64,000 bases of DNA, taken from assembly GCF_017809215.1 (NCBI RefSeq), contig NZ_CP065424.1, forward strand, positions 1,080,001-1,144,000. Reading direction: 5' to 3'. The notes under the pieces are model-generated. The model did no database searches and was not told where the DNA came from. It worked only from the letters and a program-made list of their open reading frames with translations. The translations under genes were made by a program, and so were the position numbers. Positions within the stretch are counted from its first letter, which is position 1. Each line of letters opens with the position of its first letter. This document shows, piece after piece, positions 30,154-38,684 of this stretch. Source of the stretch: Heyndrickxia oleronia (lineage in GTDB: Bacteria > Bacillota > Bacilli > Bacillales > Bacillaceae_C).

Positions 30154-32379
30154 ATGAAAAACTTATTAATTAGATTTGTTGAGTCTAGCGCAAGCCGAAA
30201 AGGGAGATGGATCACGCTCGCGATCTGGGTTATCTTGGTTGGCGTATTGTCATCCACATTACCTATTGTAAACAAAGTGACTGATAACGGGGCAGAAAAT
30301 CTACCTAATGACAAGATGTCGATTCAGGCAGAGGAAATTGCTAAGCAACAATTTCCGAATGAAACCGGAACCCCATTATTATTAGCATGGTACCGTGATG
30401 GAGGTCTCCAAGAAAAAGATTATCAGCTTATTCATGACTTATATAAAAAACTAGAAAAAGAGCCATTGTCTTCGCAAAATTTTATCCCTCCGTTAGGAAA
30501 ACTTCCACCACAGGCGCTTTCAGGATCTACTTCAGAGGATGGTACTTCATTGGTAACGCCAATATTTATGAAAAAGGATGCTAGCACGGATGAATTAAAA
30601 GACAATTTGGAGGAGCTAAAAAAACAATTAACGAAATTGGATTCTCCTTCAATTTATAGTAAAAAGCTTCATGAAGCAGGATTACATGTTCGCTTTACTG
30701 GTCCTGTTGGGATTGCAACGGATGCTTCTGCATTATTCAGTCAAGCAGATATTACATTATTAATTGCAACAGTTGTATTAGTCATTGTACTACTTATTCT
30801 ACTTTATCGTTCACCACTTTTAGCGATTGTACCGATCATTGGTGTGGGATTTGCCTATGGTGTAACAAGCCCTATATTAGGATTTTTAGCGGAAAAAGGG
30901 TTCATAACTGTTGACTCACAAGCTGTTTCAATCATGACCGTTTTATTATTCGGAGCTGGAACGGATTATTGCTTATTTTTAGTATCAAAATATCGAGAAT
31001 GTCTCCTTGAAGAAGAGGATAAATTTATTGCATTAAAAAATGCGATCAGACATTCTGGAGGAGCTATATTTGTGAGTGCAATTACAGTAGTTTTAAGTTT
31101 ATGCACATTGCTCCTAGCGCAATTTGGCTCCTATCATCGATTTGCCGTGCCATTTAGTTTAGTTATTCTCATTATGGGGATGGTTGCGCTCACACTACTT
31201 CCGGCTTTACTTTCCATTCTTGGTAGAGCAGCATTCTTCCCGTTCATCCCAAGAACGGAGGAAATGAGCAGTCAATTGGAAAAGATTAAAGGGAAAAAAG
31301 TTCGAAGATACCATGCGCATAGTCGTTTAAGTAGGAGCCTTGGCAAATGGGTAACAGGTAAGCCTTGGACGGTTATCATCCTTAGTGTAGTCATCCTAGG
31401 GGTCTTAGCTACTTTTGCACCAAAGATTCATTATACGCAAAATTTACTAGAATCATTTCCTAAGGACATGGCATCCCGTGAAGGGTTTGACATTATGGCC
31501 AATCATTTTTCTGAAGGAGAACTCGCACCTGTCCAAGTTATTGTGAATACAGAAGGAAAAGAGATTCATATAAAGGAAGAATTAAGTAAGCTATCAATTG
31601 TCGACAGTATATCTGAACCGGTGAAAGGGAAGGAAAATGAATATTATTTATCCTTTGATGTGAATTTAAAAGCTAATCCATATGATGAAAATGCAGTGGA
31701 GTCAATTCCAGACATTACAAGGAAAGTGAAATCTGCATTAGTAGAGGCTGGAATAAAGCCAGATAACCACTATTGGATTGGAGGAGAAACCTCCTCTCTT
31801 TATGATACGGAATCAACAACAGCTCGAGATTTAAAAGTCATTGTACCAGTTGTTATTGCTATAATAGCTGTTTTGCTTTTAGCGTATTTACGTTCTATTG
31901 TTGCTATGGTTTATTTAATCATCACCGTATTATTTTCTTATGTGGCAGCTTTGGGGGCAGGATGGTTAATTATTCATTATGGGATGGGAATACCTGCAAT
32001 TCAAGGACTAATTCCGTTGTATGCGTTCGTATTCCTGGTTGCATTAGGGGAAGATTATAATATTTTTATGATCTCAAGCATTTGGAAAAATCGCCGAACA
32101 CAGTCACATAAGGTCGCAATTGCAAATGGGGTCAGTGAAACTAGTAGTGTCATTACATCCGCAGGTCTCATTCTTGCAGGTACATTTGCCGTATTGGCAA
32201 CACTCCCAATACAAGTTCTATTACAATTCGGTGTTATCACTGCCATTGGTGTGTTGCTAGATACCTTTGTTGTCCGCCCATTATTAGTTCCTGCAATCAC
32301 AACGATTTTAGGACGTTATGCCTTTTGGCCAGGAAAACTATGGCGGGAAAAGGATATAAATAAAATACAAGAAAAATAA
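30154..32379 (+). CDS. MMPL family RND-type transporter
   Basis: 741 residues with two similar halves. Each half has one helix, an extracytoplasmic domain, and a cluster of five or six membrane helices (about 190-370 and 560-735). The Asp-Tyr pair in helix 4 of each half (GAGTDYCLF and LGEDYNIF) is the proton-relay signature of MMPL proteins. Bacterial members export lipids, fatty acids or drugs. GGAAGGGAG lies before the ATG at 30154. The in-frame ATG at 30136 precedes that site. It is under the divergent TetR regulator. Confidence 0.92.
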   Translation: MKNLLIRFVESSASRKGRWITLAIWVILVGVLSSTLPIVNKVTDNGAENLPNDKMSIQAEEIAKQQFPNETGTPLLLAWYRDGGLQEKDYQLIHDLYKKLEKEPLSSQNFIPPLGKLPPQALSGSTSEDGTSLVTPIFMKKDASTDELKDNLEELKKQLTKLDSPSIYSKKLHEAGLHVRFTGPVGIATDASALFSQADITLLIATVVLVIVLLILLYRSPLLAIVPIIGVGFAYGVTSPILGFLAEKGFITVDSQAVSIMTVLLFGAGTDYCLFLVSKYRECLLEEEDKFIALKNAIRHSGGAIFVSAITVVLSLCTLLLAQFGSYHRFAVPFSLVILIMGMVALTLLPALLSILGRAAFFPFIPRTEEMSSQLEKIKGKKVRRYHAHSRLSRSLGKWVTGKPWTVIILSVVILGVLATFAPKIHYTQNLLESFPKDMASREGFDIMANHFSEGELAPVQVIVNTEGKEIHIKEELSKLSIVDSISEPVKGKENEYYLSFDVNLKANPYDENAVESIPDITRKVKSALVEAGIKPDNHYWIGGETSSLYDTESTTARDLKVIVPVVIAIIAVLLLAYLRSIVAMVYLIITVLFSYVAALGAGWLIIHYGMGIPAIQGLIPLYAFVFLVALGEDYNIFMISSIWKNRRTQSHKVAIANGVSETSSVITSAGLILAGTFAVLATLPIQVLLQFGVITAIGVLLDTFVVRPLLVPAITTILGRYAFWPGKLWREKDINKIQEK

Positions 32380-32417
32380 TATTCATAAAGAATACTCATT
32401 TTTAATAGCATGTAGAA

Positions 32418-32470
32418 AAGGGTTGTCTAGTAAAGGGTTTTCCCCTTTGTGTTTTAGGCAATCCCTTTTT
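32418..32470 (+). terminator. terminator after mmpL gene
   Basis: AAAGGGTTGTC pairs with GGCAATCCCTTT (one bulge, one G-T) and is followed by TTTTT. Confidence 0.65.
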
Positions 32471-32528
32471 GTGTAAGAAAGATTTTTGAAGAGTGATAGA
32501 GAAATGTAGATAAAAAGGAGGTGAGACG

Positions 32529-33710
32529 ATGTCACTATATTCCCAGTATGAAAAGGCATTTTCTAATATCGCTAGGCCATTTGCCTTTTTAGATTTGAAT
32601 CATTTAGATGAAAATATCTTATTTGTTAAGGAGCACTTAGGGGATAAGCATATCCGAATTGCTACAAAATCGATACGTTCGGTCGAGGTTTTAAACTATA
32701 TTGCTCAATCCTTCCCAACAAGTTCAGGGTGGATGACATTTTCTGCAAAGGAAATCTTATTTTTGGCAAAAAAAGGATTTGATTATTTTTTAATGGGGTA
32801 TCCCATTTTAGAAAGGGAAGACGTTGAACAATTGATTCCTTATATTCGTGAAGGAAAAGAAATTGTTTGGATGGTTGATTCGATTGAAACATGGGAGTGG
32901 CTTCAAAAAATAGGAGAAGAAAATGATATTATCCTTTTAATTTGCCTAGATATTAATGTATCAACTTCCTTTCCGTTTATTTATTTCGGAACAAAACGCT
33001 CACCTCTTACGGAAGAAAATGCACTGAAAGATTTATTGGAAAAAGGGATCAAACACAAGCATACAAAGGTTGTCGGATTGATGGGGTATGAAGCACAAAT
33101 CGCTGGAGTTGGAGACAAACCTCATGAAAAATGGAAAAGGGGCATCATTCCATTACTAAAAAGATCCTCAAGAGCCAATATTTCAATATGGAGAAAAAAA
33201 GCAGTGGAAATAATAGAATCATATGTTGGAAAATTAAAGTTTGTTAATGGAGGGGGATCTGGAAGTTTACTCTGGACAGTAGAACAGAAGGAAGTAACAG
33301 AAATCACAGTCGGTTCGGCCTTTTACTTTCCTGCGTTGTTTGACCAACATACATCATTGCCACTGAAACCGGCTGCAGGTTTTGGTCTTCGTGTTACAAG
33401 AAAACCAGAAGAGGGAGTTATCGTTTGTCACGGTGGGGGATATACAGCATCGGGTGCATTGAGCAAGGATAAATTGCCAAAAGTATATTTACCAGAAGGG
33501 TTGGAATTTCTTCAAAATGAAGGACCAGGTGAAGTACAAACACCATTAAAAGCAACTGGTTTTATCCCTAAAATAGGAGATACGGTTTATTTCCGACATT
33601 CAAAAGCTGGAGAATTATGTGAGCGCTTTCAAGAACTTATTGTTTGTCGAGATGATAAATTAGATGGGAAATTTCGAACATATCGGGGTGAAGGGGAATG
33701 CTTTCTTTAA
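32529..33710 (+). CDS. PLP fold-type III enzyme, D-threonine aldolase/alanine racemase N-domain family
   Basis: 393 residues. The alanine racemase-like TIM barrel has the PLP Lys near residue 46 (IRIATKSIRS), FVNGGGSGS for phosphate binding, and a C-terminal D-serine dehydratase-like domain with AAGFGLRV and CHGGGYTAS. Members act as D-threonine aldolases, D-amino acid deaminases or dehydratases. The specific substrate is not known. AAAGGAGGTG precedes the ATG. The reading frame overlaps the next gene by 13 bp, so the two enzymes are translationally coupled and probably act in one pathway. Confidence 0.8.
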   Translation: MSLYSQYEKAFSNIARPFAFLDLNHLDENILFVKEHLGDKHIRIATKSIRSVEVLNYIAQSFPTSSGWMTFSAKEILFLAKKGFDYFLMGYPILEREDVEQLIPYIREGKEIVWMVDSIETWEWLQKIGEENDIILLICLDINVSTSFPFIYFGTKRSPLTEENALKDLLEKGIKHKHTKVVGLMGYEAQIAGVGDKPHEKWKRGIIPLLKRSSRANISIWRKKAVEIIESYVGKLKFVNGGGSGSLLWTVEQKEVTEITVGSAFYFPALFDQHTSLPLKPAAGFGLRVTRKPEEGVIVCHGGGYTASGALSKDKLPKVYLPEGLEFLQNEGPGEVQTPLKATGFIPKIGDTVYFRHSKAGELCERFQELIVCRDDKLDGKFRTYRGEGECFL

Positions 33711-35020
33711 AAACGTTGCAATCAAAGAAGCGATGGTCAAATTGGGCTGAAACTGCTAAAGGTCATTTTGAAGAATTTTTTACACCGGGAAATGTCGATG
33801 AAGTACAAACGATTGTTGCTAGTGCTTATAAAAGAAAAAAACGGATTCGAGTAATTGGGGCAAGTCATTCTTTTAGTTCGATCGCTTTACCTGAGGAGAT
33901 ATGTTTGAGCTTAAATGAAATGCGGGGATTAGATGCGATTGATGTAGAAAAAGGGGAAGCAACATTTTGGGCAGGAACTTATTTATATGAGATCGGTCCG
34001 TTGCTTAAAGAACAGGGATTTGCTTTGGAAAATATGGGAGATATTCAAGAACAAACGATTGCTGGAGCAATTTCTACAGGGACACATGGAACGGGGATAA
34101 CGTTAGGCTCTCTTTCCAGTCAAGTTGTAAAATGGGAATGGATTGATGGAACAGGCGCATATCATTCACATCGACGGGAAAGTACAGAGGATCCACTAGC
34201 CAATTCTTTACATGTATCCTTAGGATTATTAGGGATTCTTGTTCGAGTCACATTAAAGGTTCTTCCATTATACAGTTTAAAGGTAACTACTTTTCGTGCA
34301 TCAATTGAAGAAGGAATGACTAATTGGAAGAAGGATTTAACCCTTTTTCGTCATTTAGAGTGGTTTTGGTTTCCTGGAACGGATCTAATCCAAGTCAAAC
34401 AAATGGAGCTTATTCCACCCGAACCACAGAAGAAATGGGAAAAAACGAAATCGACTATTAGTAAGAATGTTATTGAAAATCAAGCCTTCTATTTACTTTC
34501 AGAAATATGCCGACATAATCCTAAACGAACCCAATGGGCAAGTAGGCTTTCTGCAAAAACCATTCCGAATCGTGTGGAGACTGGATATGGTTATGAATTA
34601 TTTGCGACTCCTAGAAAAGTAAAATTTTATGAAAGTGAGATCGCCATCCCAATTGATCAATTTTTAGTGTGTTTGGAAGAGTTAAAGAAAGGGCTTGAAG
34701 AAAATCCATTTTTTGTTCATTTCCCAATCGAAATCCGATTCGTTAAAGGAGAATCCGGCTATTTAAATCCAAACTATCAACAGGATTCCGCATTCCTCGC
34801 CTTTCATATGTATAAAGGTATGCCGTACGAGGCATATTTCCGTTGGGTGTGGAATGTTATGGAAAAGTACAATGGCCGGCCACATTGGGGGAAAATGAAT
34901 AATTTGACGAAGGAATCAGTGAAGAAAAATTACCCCGAATGGACGACATTTCTAGAAAAGCGCGAGACCTATGATCCAACAGGAATATATTTGAATAAAT
35001 ATTTTCGAGCACTCATTTAA
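33698..35020 (+). CDS. FAD-linked oxidase, D-arabinono-1,4-lactone oxidase family
   Basis: 440 residues. The PCMH-type FAD-binding domain has GASHSFSS (His in the position of covalent flavin attachment) and STGTHGTG. The C-terminal ALO domain ends in RPHWGKMNNL, characteristic of aldonolactone and alditol oxidases. It likely oxidises a polyol or sugar lactone with O2, producing H2O2. It starts inside the end of the preceding PLP enzyme gene. GGGGTG lies 7 bases upstream of the ATG. The pairing with a D-amino-acid-type PLP enzyme recurs in Bacillaceae as far as I recall, but the pathway is not established. Confidence 0.85.
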   Translation: MLSLKTLQSKKRWSNWAETAKGHFEEFFTPGNVDEVQTIVASAYKRKKRIRVIGASHSFSSIALPEEICLSLNEMRGLDAIDVEKGEATFWAGTYLYEIGPLLKEQGFALENMGDIQEQTIAGAISTGTHGTGITLGSLSSQVVKWEWIDGTGAYHSHRRESTEDPLANSLHVSLGLLGILVRVTLKVLPLYSLKVTTFRASIEEGMTNWKKDLTLFRHLEWFWFPGTDLIQVKQMELIPPEPQKKWEKTKSTISKNVIENQAFYLLSEICRHNPKRTQWASRLSAKTIPNRVETGYGYELFATPRKVKFYESEIAIPIDQFLVCLEELKKGLEENPFFVHFPIEIRFVKGESGYLNPNYQQDSAFLAFHMYKGMPYEAYFRWVWNVMEKYNGRPHWGKMNNLTKESVKKNYPEWTTFLEKRETYDPTGIYLNKYFRALI

Positions 35021-35096
35021 GTGCTTAACACCATTTATGCAAATAACCGTATGAATTTAACGTGAAATGGATAAATGGTGCCTGACACCTACTATT

Positions 35097-35513
35097 TTAT
35101 TTATTTAGTTTTTCGTATAGGTTTAAGAGCTGGCTGATTTCTTCGTCCGTTAGTTTTTGAACCAATTGTTTACGAAGGGTTTTGCCAGCTTCTTGTGCTT
35201 TGCTGAGGACTTTCCGGCCTTCATCTGTAATATCCAAATATAGGATACGTCTGTCATTTTCATCGCGCATTCTATTGGCAAATCCTTTTTTAATTAGTTT
35301 CTCAGACAAATGAGTGAGTGATGGAGGAGTTAAGCCTAATGAACGAGCAATATCTGATGGACGACTTTTCCCGTGTTTATTTAAATGATTGATGACTAAA
35401 ATATGTGAAATTCCTAAACTTTCACTGAACATTTGGTTCCATTGAATGATTAATTGATTGGTGACTTGATCCATTTCGTGAATAAGCTCAAAAATGGTTT
35501 TATTTTTATCCAT
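35097..35513 (-). CDS. MarR family transcriptional regulator
   Basis: 138 residues with a winged helix (KSRPSDIARSLGLTPPSLTHLSEKL) and beta wing (RDENDRRILYL) typical of MarR, flanked by helices for dimerisation. It lies downstream of an SDR gene on the same strand. The ligand and targets are unknown. The start is ATG with AGGAAA upstream. Confidence 0.9.
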   Translation of the reverse strand: MDKNKTIFELIHEMDQVTNQLIIQWNQMFSESLGISHILVINHLNKHGKSRPSDIARSLGLTPPSLTHLSEKLIKKGFANRMRDENDRRILYLDITDEGRKVLSKAQEAGKTLRKQLVQKLTDEEISQLLNLYEKLNK

Positions 35514-35556
35514 TATTTTCCTACTTCCTTTATATTTCCTATGTTCTATTATAATA

Positions 35557-35587
35557 AGAAAACCCCTTTTTTAAAAAGAGGTTTTCT
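35557..35587 (-). terminator. hairpin between the SDR block and marR
   Basis: AGAAAACC / GGTTTTCT with internal T/A runs forms a long hairpin. It probably ends the SDR transcript before the MarR gene. Confidence 0.5.
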
Positions 35588-35599
35588 CCAATATACTGT

Positions 35600-35653
35600 T
35601 TATTGAGCAGAAAATCCACCGTCAATAACAAGTTCTGCTCCTGTTATATAGAA
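35600..35653 (-). pseudogene. remnant: last 18 codons of a second SDR gene
   Basis: Directly after the stop of the intact SDR gene, the minus strand reads FYITGAELVIDGGFSAQ then stop. This is the canonical SDR C-terminus, different from the C-terminus of the intact gene (YITGQTFMVDGGSIKLR). It looks like the residue of a tandem paralogue lost by recombination between the two copies. Confidence 0.7.
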
Positions 35654-35658
35654 ATACC

Positions 35659-36408
35659 TTAACGTAATTTAATGGACCCACCATCAACCATAAAGGTTTG
35701 TCCAGTAATATAATCAGAATCATTACTTGCTAAGAATACAGCCGTTCTTCCGATATCCCCCTCAGGATCACCTAAGCGACGAAGAGGGATCTTGTTAATC
35801 ATTGCCTCGTACATTTCTGGATTGTTTTCTTTCCATGTTTGAACACCAGGAGTAGCAGCAATTGGTGAAATAAGATTGACATTAATATTATCTGGACCCC
35901 ATTCATTTGCAGCTACACGTGAGATGGCACGTATCGCTTCTTTCGCTGCTGCATAAGAAGCCTGTGTGTGTTGACCTTCAAGCCCTGCACCTGAGGCAAA
36001 GTTAATTACTTTTCCTTCAGTTTTCTTTAATTCAGGGTAACAAGCTTGCATAAAATTAAAAGTTGGATAAAAACCTGTCCCGAATGATAGATCGAAATGT
36101 TCCATAGTAGTTTCCATAAAAGGAACATTTCTTGATGCATGAGCATTATTGACTAATATGTCTAGCCTTCCAAATTTCTCTACAACAGATTGGACAATTC
36201 CCGCAATATTTTCTTTTACAGAGATATCTTTAATCAATAAGGCTCCTTCAGTATATTGATTAACCTCAGCCAGTGTAGTTTCACCTGCTCCTTCATTTAT
36301 ATCAACAATCGCAACATGTGCACCTTCTTTTGCCATAGCTAATGAAATCCCTCTACCAATTCCGGATGCTCCACCAGTTACGATGGCAACTTTTCCTGAT
36401 AATCTCAT
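35659..36408 (-). CDS. SDR family oxidoreductase
   Basis: 249 residues. TGGASGIG cofactor motif, IVDIN (acidic after beta-2, NAD+ preference), VNNAH in place of NNAG, catalytic Ser in FASGAG, YAAAK, and YITG...MVDGG at the C-terminus. It looks intact. The substrate is unknown. AGAGGG lies upstream of the ATG. An 18-codon remnant of another SDR follows. Confidence 0.88.
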   Translation of the reverse strand: MRLSGKVAIVTGGASGIGRGISLAMAKEGAHVAIVDINEGAGETTLAEVNQYTEGALLIKDISVKENIAGIVQSVVEKFGRLDILVNNAHASRNVPFMETTMEHFDLSFGTGFYPTFNFMQACYPELKKTEGKVINFASGAGLEGQHTQASYAAAKEAIRAISRVAANEWGPDNINVNLISPIAATPGVQTWKENNPEMYEAMINKIPLRRLGDPEGDIGRTAVFLASNDSDYITGQTFMVDGGSIKLR

Positions 36409-36589
36409 TATGAACCCTCTTTCTGAAATAAATATTTAGATGTTTAAATATTTTACGTTTAAATAATATCACTTTCTTTTTTTTATATCAAATTTAATAT
36501 TTTGTCTTTTTTTTCAAACTTTGGTGCCAAATAAGAAAAGCTTTAATTAATAAATAAAGGCTGAAGAATACTACACCTTAATTTTAACT

Positions 36590-36660
36590 AAGAAAAGAGC
36601 CATAAATTCCATAAGAGCAGGCAGTGGGGTTTTTACAAAAGCAACAAACTATACAAAAAT
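36590..36660 (-). repeat. fragment of MITE-like repeat (5' half, inverted)
   Basis: Read on the minus strand it runs from a TIR-like start (GACTATTTTTGTATAGTTTG) through GTTGCTTTTGTAAAA to the internal GGCTCTTTTCT block. The middle and 3' half are missing. Confidence 0.6.
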
Positions 36661-36671
36661 AGTCAAAAATT

Positions 36672-36722
36672 AAAAGGGATTGTCTATTAAAGGTTCAGAT
36701 CCCTTATTAGACAATCCTTTAT
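36672..36722. terminator. long hairpin of terminator type
   Basis: AAAGGGATTGTCTA pairs with TAGACAATCCTTT, with one unpaired base and a loop of about 22 bases. The same GGGATTGTC stem recurs in the terminators at 32418 and 47725. No adjacent gene end explains it, so it may have terminated a lost gene. Confidence 0.45.
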
Positions 36723-36824
36723 ATCTTCAAATACATCATTAATCTTATTTGTAGCAGATGAGTATGGAATCCTATCAAATTTTCCTTTTAATCACAAATA
36801 GAGTTAACATAGCTTTTTTACAAA

Positions 36825-37046
36825 TTATTGATCTAGTTTTAATAAATTTGCTTCTAAAGCAACGGAAAATCCATCGAATGGTCCTAATTGAAAGATGCGA
36901 ACAAAGGTTGGAATATAAAATAATGTTTTTTGTTCTTTTTCTGTTAGGTTATTGAGGAATAATGCTGAGCTCACATCATCTCCATCTTTGTTTTTGAAAT
37001 AGGATGCTTCAGTTAGCACGAATTCTGTAGATCCACCTTTTTTTCC
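36825..37046 (-). other. unidentified open frame, possible gene fragment
   Basis: The minus strand is open for 74 codons ending LLKLDQ-stop. Its amino acid composition is protein-like (for example SALFLNNLTEKEQKTLFYIP). No convincing ribosome site or known family is recognised. It abuts the broken 5' end of the kinase remnant at about 37020. It may be a fragment brought in by the same rearrangement, or chance. Confidence 0.2.
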
Positions 37047-37635
37047 TGGCTATGATTGGGATCATAGTGAAGTAAAGGACTTTGCAAAAATTATTGTAGA
37101 AAAATCAAGCTATATGGAAGCTTTAATCCAAGACTTAACACTTACCTATGCAATAAAAAATAATGCAATACCTATTCTAAAAGAACAAAAAGATGTCATA
37201 GAAATAGTAAGAAGAACGGTTGTGGAATCTATTAATCACTCTCCTGAATCAGGAAAACAGCTTTCCTTTCAAACGAATTGTAAATCTTATAACATTGCGA
37301 TCGATGAAAAATGGCTCGTTCGAATCCTTCAAAATCTTATTATGAATGCGATTATCCACAATCCCCCACATACAAATATAGAAGTAGGTGTCATGGGAAA
37401 TAATGAAAAATTAGAGATCTATGTCAAAGATAACGGAGTCGGGATGAAGGAAGAAGCCATTCCCCAACTATTTACGAAATATTTTCGCGGAACAAATACG
37501 GATGCCTCTCCACATGGAACTGGATTAGGCATGAGTATTGCAGGGCAGCTCGTTCAGTTACTAGGTGGATTGATTGTTGTAAACAGCAAGGAGAAGGTTG
37601 GAACAACGATTACTATTACATTTAAAGTTGAATAA
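37021..37635 (+). pseudogene. 5'-truncated sensor histidine kinase (HATPase domain only)
   Basis: The open frame begins after a stop at 37000 and has no HAMP, H-box or membrane part. It starts in the second helix of a HisKA domain (EVKDFAKIIVEKSSYMEALIQDL) and keeps an intact HATPase_c domain with N box NLIMNAIIHN, G1 DNGVGM, and G2 GTGLGMSIAG. An internal ATG at 37114 could yield 173 residues but lacks a good RBS. Without the phospho-acceptor His it cannot signal normally. It is probably the residue of a deletion with breakpoint near 37020. Confidence 0.75.
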
Positions 37636-37649
37636 GGGGTGCAATATAA

Positions 37650-38561
37650 ATGAGAATTTTAGTAATAGGCGCAGGTGCAATTGGAGGATATTTTGGTGGA
37701 CGGTTATTGGAAAAAGGTGAGGATATTACATTCCTAGTTAGAGAAAATAGGTATCGTCAATTAACTGAGGGGGGGTTAGTTGTTAATAGTATTCATGGGG
37801 ACATGAAACTGACACCAAAGCTTCTTCGCGACGGTGAAAGAGCTGATCCATTTGATGTCGTTTTACTTGCTACAAAGGCTTATCATTTAAACGGCGCAAT
37901 TAAAAGTATGCGTCCATATATTGGTGAGGAAACAATGATTCTACCATTATTAAATGGAATAGCCCATATTGATAAATTAGTAGAGGAATTTGGGGAGAAG
38001 AGAATATTAGGTGGACTTTGTTTTATTGAAACAACATTAAATGAAAAGGGACATGTTGTACAAACTAGCCCGGTTCATCGACTTGTTTTTGGTGAAAGAA
38101 ATGGAGAAGAGACAGAAAGAATAAAAACACTTCAAACGGTTTTTGAAGGAACGAAGGGACAATTCGAATATAGCAAAAATATTAACCAATCCATGTGGGA
38201 AAAATATTTATTTATTGCTACTTTTTCGGGGATTACTACACTAATGAGAGCTCCGATTGGTCCTATTCGTGAAGCAATGTCAGGAAAACAATCAATCAAA
38301 CAAATTTGTCATGAAGTACAATCAATCATGCAATCGATGGGTGCACCAATCACATCAGCGAGCGGGAAAGCTACCCTTGAAAAAATTGCAGAATTGAATG
38401 CTGAAATGAAATCATCGATGCAGCGTGACATGGAAAAAGGAATGGCAACAGAGGCAGACCACTTTTTTCACTATCTTCTTGAGCATGCTAATTTTATAGA
38501 TAGCACTCCAATTCTTCACCTTATATTTACTAATTTGAAGGTGTACGAGAGTAGTATTTGA
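37650..38561 (+). CDS. panE: 2-dehydropantoate 2-reductase (ketopantoate reductase)
   Basis: 303 residues. The Rossmann N-terminus GAGAIGGYFGGRL binds NADPH, LATKAYH and LPLLNGI follow, and the all-helical C-terminal domain has the usual catalytic Lys region (WEKYLFI) and a late SSMQRDMEKG motif. It reduces ketopantoate to pantoate in the CoA pathway, or is a paralogue acting on another 2-oxo acid, which is common in Bacillus. AAGGGG lies upstream of the ATG, 14 bp after the kinase remnant. Confidence 0.88.
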   Translation: MRILVIGAGAIGGYFGGRLLEKGEDITFLVRENRYRQLTEGGLVVNSIHGDMKLTPKLLRDGERADPFDVVLLATKAYHLNGAIKSMRPYIGEETMILPLLNGIAHIDKLVEEFGEKRILGGLCFIETTLNEKGHVVQTSPVHRLVFGERNGEETERIKTLQTVFEGTKGQFEYSKNINQSMWEKYLFIATFSGITTLMRAPIGPIREAMSGKQSIKQICHEVQSIMQSMGAPITSASGKATLEKIAELNAEMKSSMQRDMEKGMATEADHFFHYLLEHANFIDSTPILHLIFTNLKVYESSI

Positions 38562-38684
38562 GCTGACAAATAATTAACCTATATTATGCAAACTTTTAGA
38601 TGAAAAGTTAAACTGAAACTTTTTATCATCCTTATACGTATTAGTACAGTTAGAAATATTATTATTTTTACGGAGGCAAACATC

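Noticed and set aside
35030..35093. Inverted CACCATTTAT / ATAAATGGTG with GGTGCCTGACACC
   Set aside because: A common intergenic hairpin type in Bacillus with no T tail. It may end the lactone oxidase gene, but the evidence is weak.
36758..36955. Plus-strand ORF of 65 codons
   Set aside because: No ribosome binding site, low-complexity hydrophobic composition, and it overlaps the opposite-strand open frame.
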